From Vespula vulgaris (lineage: Eukaryota > Arthropoda > Insecta > Hymenoptera > Vespidae): a DNA stretch of 64,000 nt. The notes under the pieces are model-generated. The model searched no databases, was not told where the DNA came from, and worked only from the letters and a program-made list of their open reading frames with translations. The position numbers and the translations under genes are program-made. Of the stretch, positions 27,223-40,410 are shown piece after piece; positions within the stretch are counted from its first letter, which is position 1, and each line of letters opens with the position of its first letter. The stretch lies in NCBI RefSeq assembly GCF_905475345.1, contig NC_066591.1, forward strand, positions 4,912,501 through 4,976,500, in the 5' to 3' direction.

Positions 27223-28157
27223 GTGAGATAACTCGTAGTACATACACATACACACACATAGACATACATAGGCGCGCACACGCATACACGCACACGCATA
27301 GACACAGAAACGGAACAGAGCAACAACAGCAATTACCCCGTTCGTGATCGATAATGAAGCGTACGACGACGTGCATCCTGTCTAAGAGAGCCGGATTTGC
27401 TTGCTACAGCATCGATTCCGTACTTCGATTTTCAAGATATCGTTCTATCATCGAGGATTCCAAACTAGAGTGCTGAATCGACCAAAAAAAAAAAAAAAGA
27501 GAGAAAGGAGAGAGAGAAAAAGAGAGAAAGAGAGAGTGTGAAAAAGCATGCCAGGAGGGCGGAACGGTACGGATCACACGTGCGTACGACCTATTTCTTA
27601 TCTTTTTTCTCTTTCATTATTCTCTTTTTCGCGTTCCACTTTATGAAATCACTATTGTTTACGAACGTTTCGTCGATAGATAATCCTTTTCCGATCGTTC
27701 CAAATATGAATGATCGCCGAAGGGTACTCAGTTTAATACCCACCCTATCGTATTTGTATGCTTAATGATACGATTAATGATAACGTTTAATATATATCTA
27801 TCTACCTATATACCTATAGAGCACCTATAGAGTTATTTCAAATCGAAATTTGTGCTCGGAAAATTTCATCGTACGCTCTCGATCCGCACGCTAATGTTAA
27901 AGCAAACCGAATAAATTTGCATGGCTATGAATATAAAAACGTGTCCTCCTTATTCTATTTTTCTCTTTCTCTTTTTCTCACACAAACACATGTACACACA
28001 TACATACACACCGATAGAAATCAATATTTCCGGCCGATATGGAGGCAGGATCGAATTCGATGAGGTCTTTTCGATCGACGCTCTGATTCGAAGAGAAAAC
28101 TCATTTCATCTTTGAGAGAACCTGAACATAAACTTCGAAGGAGTACGCGTTCTTCAG

Positions 28158-30128
28158 AATGTCCTTCTTCGGCTGGAAAAGAGGCGGTAGTGATACTTCC
28201 GATAATACTGGAAGAAATTTACAGGATGGCCTCTTTCAAATAGCCTCGCAAGCTTGTCACATACTCGTACAGGTAAGTTCACCCGATGCACGATCGATCT
28301 ATCTATGTATCTCGTACGTATGTGCACGTGTAAGTAAGCGTATTTGATTATGATTTTATCTGTCTCCCTTCAAATAATTAATATATTACTACTAGAACTA
28401 GACAAGATAAAAATTTTTCTCTAAAAATTTGATTCTTCCTCAACGCGTTTGAATTTCCCGCTCGTCCAACAGTTCGAAGATGGCTCATTTGTGTCGCCAG
28501 TTGTGCGACGCTTAATTCTTTGTTTACCTACCATTTTTATACACGGAAATAGTCGTCGTGTAGTGTACACATTTATTTTTATTTTTGTTTCTTGTTCGTG
28601 CGCGCCTCATAATACATATATGTTTTTTATTTCGTGATAAAAATCATTATTAGAAAGCATACATGATATTTTCATGAAAATGACGATTATCTTCGTGAGT
28701 ATTTGATTCGAAGCACAGTGCTTTCGAACGTCAACTTGTCCCTTTTCAAGCATTGAGTCAATGAACCACGTAGCTGCATGCTCTTCCTTTCTCTTTGCTC
28801 TTTGTCTCTCTCTCTCTCTTTCTCTCTGTACTCGTAACACGATAATCATAATGCATGAAGTAATTGCATGATCTTTAAATAAGTCATATGAAACAATGAT
28901 AGGCGTGTATGTATGTGGGTGTTCGAACGACAGCTTCATAGAAATGCTGCGATATACGTAACATATAGTATCTTTGCAAGGTCAGCGATACATATACGAT
29001 CGCGGCCATACGTGACTCAAGTGTAGCTGATAAGATGATTCCAACGCAGACGTTTACTTTGCCTTTCCTGGTGTGTGTATGTGTATATCTATCGTAATTA
29101 ACAGAATAAAGATAAAATATTACGAAAGAGAGAAAATAATATTAAATCTATTAATCTATTGAATTTAATCGAAAGGAATTTCCTCTTTCTATAGATAATT
29201 TCTTTCTTGTTTGTTTTATATATGTCTTTTAGGTAAACAATACACATAATGTTTCTTACGGAGGAGGAAGCAATAATGTAACGAACGTTGCATATTCGAA
29301 ATATTCGACCGCGGGTGGATCGACCGCACTATCGACATCCACTTCGGTACGAGGAACATCTTCAGGCAAACCGTATCCGAAATATGCCGAACCACGGACT
29401 AAGGACCAAGACGTTGTGGTTCTGTTACCGCATAGGAAGAGCAGGACACCCAGAATCAAACACAAATTATCGGTATGCCGAATAATAACTTATATTTATT
29501 TTTATTTTTTTTTTTAGAAATCTTTTACTAGGAAATTCGATCGAAAGTTTATTATTTAACGCGTCGAACGAATTCGAGAAATAACATTGATTATCTCTTA
29601 ACACGGACTCCGAAAACGTTCGTATGTTCTTGGAAAGAGTATTATTATAGGTTTCTCTATACTATGTCTATAACGGTATATTCATACGATCCAATAATTC
29701 GAAATAACTGGAAACAAATCGAACCCCAAGAAATCCGGTCGTTATGTAATTTAGTTTGAAAGCCCTTAATCAAGACTTGTTAACTAGAGTCTCGCAAAAT
29801 TGTAACGTGTAACGTGTATTACACGTAACGAAACACGTATTATCTAAATCTCTACAGAGAATTATTCGTTTACTCCTACTCTTTGTCTCTCACTCGCTCC
29901 CTCCTCCCTCTTTCGCTCCCTCTTCCTCTCTCTCTCTTTTTTTTTCGATATTGCCCTAAATATTTCTCGCGTCACGCACCCACCGTTCGACTAATCCTAT
30001 AAAAATCACCCCCGAGAGAGATTATTGGCAAATTTCAGGCGACGGTCTCGCCCATCGATCCTTTCTTTCTTCGTACCTTTCTTATTTCCTACATCAAAGT
30101 TTTCGAGAAAAAGGGCCAGCATTTATCG

Positions 30129-30191
<63 letters not shown>

Positions 30192-30324
30192 GAAAGATAA
30201 GAGGTGTCGAAGTTGCATGCCGTGCGTCGACATCGTTCGCCAGTAAATAATCGATTCGACCCAGGGGCACATGTCTTTCCTTTTATTTTTTTCTAATATA
30301 GGCGAGCTCACGCACACAAACATA

Positions 30325-30357
<33 letters not shown>

Positions 30358-31930
30358 CTTCTCTCCCTCTCTCTATCTCCGAAAAGGTGCATGATCGAAA
30401 GCAATGAGAAAGGGCGAAAGTCCGAAAAACCCCATGAGACCAGGAACAGTGGGGGTGTACCAAGAGGTAGAAACGTAGAATTACGGGCATCCAAGTGTTA
30501 TTACATCGAGCTTCATCGACACGAACAGTTCAATGCGTTCTCAGAACAGTATAATCTGATGTATCAAAACCAATTCCCGTGGCACTGACGACGACGACGA
30601 CGACGACGAAGACGACGAGGACGACGATGAGATAGTGTCGGTGAAACACGGTTAAAGTTCATTCTAGTTTCGTGATTATAATACCGTATGCAATGAGGAA
30701 TCCGTTATTGCCGTTATTACATATAGTACCTTACTCCTTCGGCACGATTAGTATTCCCTTAAGCACGCTTCTCTCCAGTCCCTCTTTATTAACTTCCTCA
30801 AGACCCTTGAAGCTCAAAAAAAAGAATAGAATTTTAAGAGAAAGACAACGATATAAAGAAAGAGAAACAAAATAGAAAAAAAAGAAAGAAAAAAAGAAAA
30901 GCCAAAAGCGAAACACTTGTTTCTCGTCGCATTGTCGATCAATCCTTTTGATGATGATGTCAGAGATATGAGATAGATGCACTCGAGCACGAGTTAGTGA
31001 AATTGGAAAATGATTTATGGAAAGCTAGAAAGTGCTTTTTTGCATTTTCCCCGTACATCCTATCCGTCGCCTTTATTTTCCTATTTCGTATTCACGTCCA
31101 TCCAAGAGGGGGAAAAGGGCACGAGGGGGATGGAGTGTATCTACCTAATGCCGCCGGCATAAAGAAATAAATTGACGTTTATGTACTATCGATATTTATG
31201 GTTGAAAGTAATACGTGTTCCGGCCGATAAAATTCTTTCTCGGGAGGCTGCCTTTCTCTCTGTTTCTCTCTCTATCTCTCTTTATTTGTCTCTCTTTTTC
31301 TCTATCATTCTTTTTCTCTTTCGAAGAAGAAGAAAAACTTGGCACGATACTCTCGCGACATCGAAAAATTACCGTTCGATTGGTTCGAACTCTAATTTGT
31401 AATATTTTTTAAAACGATACGACGATGTATTTCATTGTGGATACAATGTTCTATGTGTAAGTTGGAATAAACGGGAAACGAGAATTTCGCGAACGTAGCC
31501 ATAAATACACACATATATATATACATATATTACGAGAGCTGCATTATCGCGTGTTTAAAACGCATCATTCGTGTTCCCCGCAAAGGTAACCTTGAAGAAA
31601 GTGACTGCATCATTTCTCACGGAATAGCGTGGATATTGTCTTCGTGAGGATTAATCATCTGTCCATATCGATTCGAATCGATTCTCGTTGGACGTCTCGC
31701 GGGACGTACGAACGTACGTTCGATTATTCCAAATCTCTTGAGCTTCAATTGGTAATGAAAAAAAAAAAAAAACAAAAATCAAAAAATAAAAAACAAGAAG
31801 AAACAAGGAAGAAAGGAGATAAAAAATTAGAGACAAATTTAAAGAAAAATATATCAAAAGAATCGCGTGTTCGTTCGTTGTAACTCGTTGAAATGAGAGA
31901 TACCGAAACGTATAATAATTCCTATACCTT

Positions 31931-31992
<62 letters not shown>

Positions 31993-34900
31993 GTTTACGC
32001 GAGCTCGGGAATCGAGTCGAGACTATTTTATTACTCCCAGACATTTTTATTACTCACGGACCTTCCGAAACAACTTTAACCCCATCGCGCCGAAACTATC
32101 ACGTTGTAGGTGTGTACGTACTTACATTCCTTCTTATGCGTATGTAACAGGTACGTTAGGGCTATCAATTTTTCGGCGGTCCGTCCTTCCTAATTTCAAA
32201 GTTATACACCACTGTCGTATATTACGCCGAGCGTTATTACGGTTACGGTATTTTTAACGTCAGGAGGAGAAACAATTTTGAAATTGAGGGCTCGACGAAA
32301 ATCGATCGATTGATAATTAAACGGTTCGTACAACGTAGAACGAGATGTAATTACTTCGAGCGTGGTAACTATACACGAAATAAAGCCCTAATAGAATTTA
32401 AAAATAGACTGGAGAGAACGTTTTCGTGTTTCGTCGCAGAAAAAAAAATAGAAGAAAACATATGGGAGGAATCTTAGTTGCGACCGCATTTCGAATGATT
32501 TAGGACATTAGGATTAGAACAGTTTTGGTTTAGGACACATTTTCCCTTTCGAAGTCGGCTGGGCCAAGGTTTCGTTTCGTGACAAAATGTATTAAAATAG
32601 ATCGATAAGGTTGCCGAAGCTCCACCGCGATGAAGCAGAAAGGTTCATCAAATATGCATCAGCCTCGAAAACTGACATTTGAACGTGGTGCCAGGTGCCG
32701 CGTTGCCACATTTTCCTTTCGACCGCGAAAAAATATCGTCAATAACGTCGAAAAACTTTTACTTACTTTTCTTTTTTTCTCTTGACTCACGATAAACAAG
32801 TTTTCTTATGAATTTCGAAAGAAACTACTTTGGCTATCGACCTACTTCCGAAATCTCTTTTTGTCCTATTTTATTTTCTTATGGTCGGAAATCAGTTTGC
32901 TTAAAATTTATTATATAAAAATTAATAATTAAGTATATAAATATATATATATGTATGTACAATATATATTATCAATAACAAACAATCTCAAGATAATTGA
33001 ATAATCGAGATCATGAATATTAAAAGATCAATGAATATTAAAAATTATTAATGTATTTTAAACTTTTCTTATTTTACTTATAAATTAATATACATAAATA
33101 AAAAGAATGGTCAACTTTATTTACTCCAATTGATATAGTAATATCAATAATATAATAAACATAACATAAAGTTACTCAAAAATATTACTTTATTAAATCT
33201 ATTATTTAACGAGTATCTATTATAAATATTATCATTTTATTATTAATAATTAATATAAAAAATTTGATAATTTGTTTAAAAAAAGAAAGGAAAACATTGT
33301 ATTAATCATGATTATTTTATTAATCGATAACTTTAGAATAATCGTAAAAACAATAATGAGTCAGTGACCTACTTCTTGAATGTTGGAATCAACCAACGTA
33401 CTAGCCAATGTATTGTTCCATTGAGCTATAAGACAAAAATTTCATGTCGTTCATTGGCGACGACCATAGATGATGACGAAATTGGAACACCGTTTTTATC
33501 TTTTTCAATACGACCGTCTGAGAAAAGAAAGAATGAGATAGATAGAGAGAAAAAGAGAGAAAGAGAAAGAGAGAGAGAGAGAGAGAGAATGTAGACATTT
33601 TCTTTTACCACGAGGCTCCATTCACACATCACTCATCCTTTCGTTCGTTTATCTGCCTCAGACAGACTTCCTAGTCGGTCGTTCTATCGACTCTCCTCCT
33701 TTTTGCAGTCATTTTTACTAAACTGCCTTACGCAATACGTTCGTGCAAAACGATAAGCACATTGTCGTTCGCACATTGTACCGTGGAAAATCGAGCTCGC
33801 GAACCGAAACCTTTTCTGACTATTGTACAAAAAAAAAAAAAAGAAAAATACTGAACATCACTTTTCTCTTTTATTTTCACTATTTCCTTTTCCCATTTAT
33901 AATGTAACAGGCATAATTTATATTTGTGATTTTGATTTTGAAATGATTATGACATAAGACAGTTTATTAAAAATCGCACAGTAACATTTAGTAAAGAATG
34001 ATTTTACAACAAGAAAGAATAAGGTCCGAACATCTTGATTAGTTGTAAGAGAAAAAAGAAACGTTTTACGATACTTTCATCCTTTCTTTTCTTTTTCTTT
34101 TGATCATATCGTAATAAAATATTCATTTCGTCATATTCGTAATTAAATAAATTTGTAAAAGATTTTCCTTTCGAGTTCGTTGTAGGACGTACGTGGCATA
34201 CATACGTTGTAGATCGACACATTTTCCAAAACGAATTAATTTACCGTCGTGTAACGAGAGATTCGATTAGTAAGCTCTCAGAGCCATTCTTTTTCCCATA
34301 GCGGAGGCTCGCCATCTGTCATTATAATCATTTGCTCCATTGACATGCATTTTCCCCCTTCCCCGTTTCTATCAATCACCTCATTACTGTCGCACGCGCG
34401 CTCGCGCGCATCACCATGTTATTACGATAACGCGATTAGCGAGAATACCGACGAATCGATGCTCGAAACTATCAACGTCGAAACGATCGACGACAAGCTG
34501 CCGCGTGTAAAATGTAAAATATAATATAATAATGATAAATAATAACATGAAACACGGAAAATGTGAATGTACTTAAGTACGTTCAATATGGTATTGTCGC
34601 GACGAGTTTCGTTAATGAAAATCCTTTCTACGATCGAATCTTGTTTCAGACGGTCTCTGAAAATGCAAGATTGGACGTTAATTCGTCGGCAGGTGATGAC
34701 GATTTAGAGTTATGGGACCAATCTGGATTCATGCTGCGAACCGACGTAGACGATCCTCTCACTAACGCGAAGTGAGTAATAAACCGATCCGATCATTAAA
34801 TAAATATTTTTTCTTTTTTCTCGTAGAAAAGGGTAAATTTTGTTACTCGTATTCATGTTTTACATTGTTATTATTTTTTTGTTTGTATTATTGTTAACAA

Positions 34901-37232
34901 AGGTGGGGCGCACAAGGATGGTGCAGACCAAGTTGCATACCAATAACAGTTATCTTGATACTCATCGTTCTCGTCGTACTGTTACCCCTTCTTGATCATG
35001 CCACGGATAAATTTGTATTAAATTCGACGAGCATCGATGCCGAACTAACTTGTATGGATAGCTGTAGTATATCTCTCGTTGAATCCATACCGATTGGATT
35101 GAATTATAGCAATAATACGGTGTTACACGAGACTACCTACGATTCTTGGATGAATCTAATCGCAATGGCCGAAAACACGATAGAGATAGCGTCCTTGTAT
35201 TGGACCATGAGAAGACAGGACGTTTATCCGGATGATAGTGCGAAAGAGGTAGATACCAATGAACGACTTATATATATATCTCTCTCTTAATATATATAGT
35301 ACATATTAAATTAATCATTTATAATATTAGAAAACGTTCATTGATTTTAGGGTGAGGCCGTATTTCAAGCGCTCATAGAAGCAGGCCGGGATAGAAAAAT
35401 TTCATTGAAGATAGCGCAAAACATGCCTTCTCATTTGTATCCGAATGTCGATACCGAAATATTGACTAAGAAAGCACATGCACAAGTGAGTCCTTCGATT
35501 CTATTTGTTCCGTTGTTCGTTCATGCACGATTGCTATTGAAGCGTTACCGATCGGTTTAACGAACACTCGAGTAAATTTCTATTACTTCGTTGCCTACCC
35601 GTCTCTTCTATGACTAACGAGGACATCACTATGCGGGTGCAACCTAATTTTATGTTTACTTATTAACCCACTTTCTCTACTTTGCCACGATTTATTCAAG
35701 AACTGATAACACGTGTCGCATCTCGGTAGAGTGCACTTTGAACTTTCGTTTCGCACTGCTCTATTTCATTTATGTTATTTAATAGAATATAATTAGGATC
35801 GTAAAAGCACTTTTACTTTTTCAGGTAAGAAGTTTGAATTTTGCCGGCCTTTTAGGTGGAGGTGTGCTTCATACTAAATTATGGCTAATAGATAGACAAC
35901 ACGTATATGTTGGTTCGGCTAACATGGATTGGCGATCTCTTACGCAAGTGAAAGAACTTGGATTGATAGCTTTAAATTGTTCTTGTTTGGCGACAGACTA
36001 TGCTAAGATTTTCGACGTGAGTCATTTATAAAGAAAAAAATAAATTTAATTACTGTCCGAGGTGCATATGATATTTAAAAATTTATATATTCCATCGTTT
36101 AGATCTATTGGCAATTGGGCAAAGATGGCAGAATACCACCAACGTGGCCGGACTCCGTCAACACGAAAATAAATATTGATAATCCTATGAATTTTAGCTT
36201 AATGGGTAACAAGTACAAAACGTTTATTGCTGTAAGCATCTCGTTCTATTAAGTCATTAAAATATCAAAAAAGAATTACGTGTATAATGTTATTAATAAT
36301 GATAACATATTTTTTTCAGAGTTCGCCACCTCCATTTTCACCCAGTGGTAGAAGCAACGATATAGATGCCATTTTACATTGCATAGAAAAAGCTGAAAAA
36401 TTCATTTACATTTCCGTAATGGATTATTTTCCTTTGATTATTTATACTCCAAAAATAAAGTAAGCATTTCTTTTACATTGAAATTATAAAAATGGTTTTA
36501 TCTTATTTCATTCGTTTTCAATTTTATTTTTCATTTTCCCAGGTATTGGCCTGTAATAGACAACGCTTTAAGGGCAGCTGCTATCGAGCGTAAAGTCACG
36601 ATCAAACTCTTAATATCACTGTGGAAACATTCGAGAGCATCTGAGAATTACTTTCTTAAATCATTGGAAAAACTGACGAATAGTTACAGAAATGTCAAAA
36701 TTGAAATAGTGAGTATTCTCGTACTATAAGAATTATTCTAATATCTTATTTTAAAAAAACGATACACTAAATATTCTCATATATTCTCATATTCGATACA
36801 CTAAAAATTTTCATATTTTTAGAAACGGTTTGTAGTTCCCAGTTCTTCAGAATTAGACAATATACCATTCTCAAGAGTAAATCATAACAAATATATGGTT
36901 ACCGATATCTCTGCATACATAGGTACAAGTAATTGGTCTGGTGACTACTTTATAAACACAGCAGGTAGATTCTTTTAAAATACATTTATAACTATTTGTA
37001 CTTATTTATTATTATTTCTACTTATTTTCTAGGAATTGGAACGGTTTTTGAAGATGTTGGTCATAAAAATCATGGAAGTATAAGACAACAATTGGAAAAT
37101 ATTTTTAATCGAGATTGGAATTCAAAGTATTCATTTCTGTTGAATAATACTGATCAAGTCCCAGAAAAACGAAAAATTCCGATTGAAAACAATTATCTAT
37201 TATCATCTCATATTTATCATATGCCTGCATAA
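28158..37232 (+). CDS. PLD3-like: PLD3/PLD4-like phospholipase D / 5' exonuclease
   Basis: Eleven exons join in phase: 28158-28272 (ATG at 28159), 29233-29472, 34650-34771, 34903-35248, 35351-35485, 35825-36016, 36103-36231, 36320-36459, 36543-36708, 36823-36964 and 37033-37232 (stop TAA). The protein is 641 residues, or 674 with the 27125 exon. There is a cytosolic region of about 170 residues, a single membrane anchor (about 171-189), then a lumenal domain. Two HKD motifs are present: HTKLWLID (H335, K337, D342) and HNKYMVTD (H549, K551, D556). Segments such as SLVESIPIGLNY, YVGSANMDWRSLTQVKELG and TYIGTSNWSGDYF are diagnostic of PLD3/PLD4. In mammals this family acts in endolysosomes as a single-strand nucleic-acid 5' exonuclease. 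The lumenal part has the usual length, but the N-terminal tail is much longer than in mammals. The first two exons are assigned by phase and position only and are less certain than the rest. One donor (GAG|GTAGAT at 35249) is weak. Confidence 0.93.
30133..30190. repeat. (GA)n followed by (ACAG)n
   Basis: A perfect AG run of about 38 bases passes directly into ACAG tetranucleotide repeats. Confidence 0.93.
30586..30629. repeat. (GAC)n trinucleotide repeat
   Basis: A GAC triplet run with GAA/GAG variants. Confidence 0.88.
31931..31987. repeat. (ATAC)n/(TA)n tract
   Basis: ATAC tetranucleotide units followed by a TA run. Confidence 0.9.
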
Positions 37233-38258
37233 TCATAACAAGTTGCAGTTGCTATATAAAATTTAAATTATATATAAGAAAAAAAATAATCTAACTTCCT
37301 ACCTTAATATAATTTCTTCTATATGATATATTTCTCTTTTCTTATATGATAAATTTAAGTTATACATTTACCAACTTCAGGAAAAAGAAGGTATACCTTC
37401 TTCATAATAATTAATCAAATATTGGAGACTGAGAAAGGTCTGGTTTTAAAATAAGCAGTACTGAAAAATTTTCAAACGCACATCATGTAAAAAAAGATAT
37501 CCTGTTGAAAGTATGCTAAGTGTGGCTTCTTCCATTTAATTGTGTCGTTATATTTTTATACTTATATGAGATTATATTTGCTAATTTAAATTCTAAGTCA
37601 GAGTATTGATCTCTAATCCGCAATGTATAATCTGTATTTTAGCAGATATAAAATATGTGTAATATATAAATAATATGGTTTTTATTTTAATTAAAAAACG
37701 GATATAAATTCTATATTTGCTATATTTATAATTGTAAAGAACAACACAAAACAACTGGCTACCATTATCAAACATATGGCTGGAAAATACAACTACTTTT
37801 TATTAAAACACGATTATTCCTAAACAGTGAAAGATCTATTAAATGTTAAATATTACCAATTTTTTACGTGATATTATAATTAATGAAGTAATGCCACAAA
37901 TATATCTGTGCCTTGCTTTAAGTGTCCTTGCATGAACATTCATACAGCCAATATTCAAAAAATGATACACACACACACAATTCATAAAATTTACAGAAAT
38001 TATTATTAATATATTTTCTATGAGACATATGTGATTAATACTAATTAAAGTAATAACGACATAAGATGTTCAAAAATTTATCATTTCCTATTTTATCATT
38101 CTAATATGAGTCTCATTTAAGAATTAATCAGGTGCATTTGTATATATACGTTTTCATGAAAATAACTTACATTTTTATGCAGAATGTATAGATGTATGAT
38201 ATTTGCACAAAAATATTATATTTAAAATGTGAATCTCCGCATAGAAAAGTTACAATTA

Positions 38259-38309
<51 letters not shown>

Positions 38310-38929
38310 ATATGTCATCTAAGATATTAAATACTTCCTCTACATCATTTCGTTTAATAAAGCAATACATAACACACTTTGTATATAAACTCAATGAATT
38401 GAAAATGAAATATTTAAATTTAATAAATTCTATCATTATAATTATAAGACATACGCCTAAAAATATAATATATTAAAGTACATACTATATACACGGAATG
38501 TTATATGGTTGTTGCAAGTTTATTATCTTCAAATGTATATATGTATGTATGTCGAAATGTATGTATGTTCATTTAAGAATGTGCAAGTGTACAAGGTATA
38601 TATATATTTATGATAATTATTTCTGTTGTAAATCATATTGAAAATATATGTAAGAATTCTATAGATTTGTTCAATCAGAATCTTCAATTTTGCAATCGAA
38701 TAAATGTTGAAAAATGAGAAAAATTTTTTAATATTACAAATGAGTACATCATAATCCAAAAATGTACCAAATCAAAAAGTATTAAACGTTGGTAAAAATT
38801 AATACAAATAAGTTATAAAATTACATATCTCCTTTTTCATTTATGTTAAAACCATCTTAAAACCATTTTTATATATACATTCAAAAAAATATACTACACG
38901 GAGTATTATATAAATTATTATTGAAACAA
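37233..38929 (+). other. PLD3-like 3' UTR and AT-rich intergenic sequence
   Basis: AT-rich sequence with no supported gene. It includes a (TG)n microsatellite at 38261-38305. Several AATAAA-type hexamers occur (for example near 38355), but I cannot say which ends the transcript. Confidence 0.5.
38261..38305. repeat. (TG)n microsatellite
   Basis: An uninterrupted TG run of about 45 bases. Confidence 0.95.
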
Positions 38930-40246
38930 TAATACATTCGTTTAATATTACAATGATCATAACGCGAGCAAAACTTAAAATAATTTTAATTTAAAATCTC
39001 AATACGTAAAAATTTTAATCTGGAGATCATTGGCCTTGCATAATACAAACATATATGACTTTTATTAACTGCGAAGTTTATCGAGTCAGTTCTCTTTTGT
39101 AAACCGACGAGTGAGCATCGCAGCTCTGTTTTTCAGACCGCGAGAACTTAGAAATAAACTCTTTTGATAATTTTACAATTATTTAAACAATTTTTAATGT
39201 ACACGGAATATAAAAAAACTAATATTTAAATAATAATACATTCGTTTAATATTACAATGATCATAACGCGAGCAAAACTTAAAATAATTTTAATTTAAAA
39301 TCTCAATACGTAAAAATTTTAATCTGGAGATCATTGGCCTTGCATAATACAAACATATATGACTTTTATTAACTTCGAAGTTTATCGAGTCAGTTCTCTT
39401 TTGTAAACCGACGAGTGAGCATCGCAGCTCTGTTTTTCAGACCGCGAGAACTTAGAAATAAACTCTTTTGATAATTTTACAATTATTTAAACAATTTTTA
39501 ATGTACACGGAATATAAAAAAACTAATATTTAAATAATAATACATTCGTTTAACATTACAAAGATCATAACGCGAGCAAAACTTAAAATAATTTTAATTT
39601 AAAATCTCAATACGTAAGAATTTTAATCTCGAGATCATTGGCCTTGCATAATACAAACATATATGACTTTTATTAACTCCGACGTTTATCGAGTCAGTTC
39701 TCTTTTGTAAACCGACGAGTGAGCATCGCAGCTCTGTTTTTCCGACCGCGAAAACTTAGAAATAAACTCTTTTGATAATTTTACAATTATTTAAACAATT
39801 TTTAATGTACACGGAATATAAAAGAACTAATATTTAAATAATAATACATTCGTTTAACATTACAAAGATCATAACGCGAGAAAAACTTAAAATAATTTTA
39901 ATTTAAAATCTCAATACGTAAGAATTTTAATCTCGAGATCATTGGCCTTGCATAATACAAACATATATGACTTTTATTAACTCCGACGTTTATCGAGTCA
40001 GTTCTCTTTTGTAAACCGACGAGTGAGCATCGCAGCTCTGTTTTTCCGACCGCGAAAACTTAGAAATAAACTCTTTTGATAATTTTACAATTATTTAAAC
40101 AATTTTTAATGTACACGGAATATAAAAGAACTAATATTTAAATAATAATACATTCGTTTAACATTACAAAGATCGTAACGCGAGCAAAACTTAAAATAAT
40201 TTTAATTTAAAATCTCAATACGTAAGAATTTTAATTTCGAGATCAT
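38930..40246. repeat. Tandem satellite, 304-bp unit, about 4.3 copies
   Basis: The landmark CATTCG recurs at 38935, 39239, 39543, 39847 and 40151, exactly 304 bases apart. Copies differ by scattered substitutions; copies 3 to 5 share variants (TAACATTACAAAG, CTCGAGATC) that separate them from copies 1 and 2. The last copy breaks off at about 40246. No reading frame spans a unit. Each unit carries a short GAGC...GCTC inverted repeat and the block CCGACGAGTGAGCATCGC. Confidence 0.95.
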
Positions 40247-40410
40247 TAGTTACGTGAGATGATAACAAAACTAAACCATTTATTGACTTTGACAATTACT
40301 GGATCAAACTCCGACGAGAGAATATAGAAGTTCTCACATGATGCCTTTCCTGCAAATGGCAAGCAAGACTTAAAGTAAGTATATTTCTATATTATACTTT
40401 TTTGAATCAT

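Larger units (their letters stand above)
29473..34649 (+). other. Large intron of the PLD3-like gene
   Basis: This 5.2-kb interval between phase-0 exons holds no recognised gene. It carries (GA)n/(ACAG)n at 30133-30190, (CT)n at about 30326-30378 and 31254-31320, a GAC triplet run at about 30586-30629, (ATAC)n/(TA)n at about 31931-31987, and an AT-rich stretch at about 32880-33360. A degenerate tRNA-like patch lies at 33370-33425. Confidence 0.6.
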
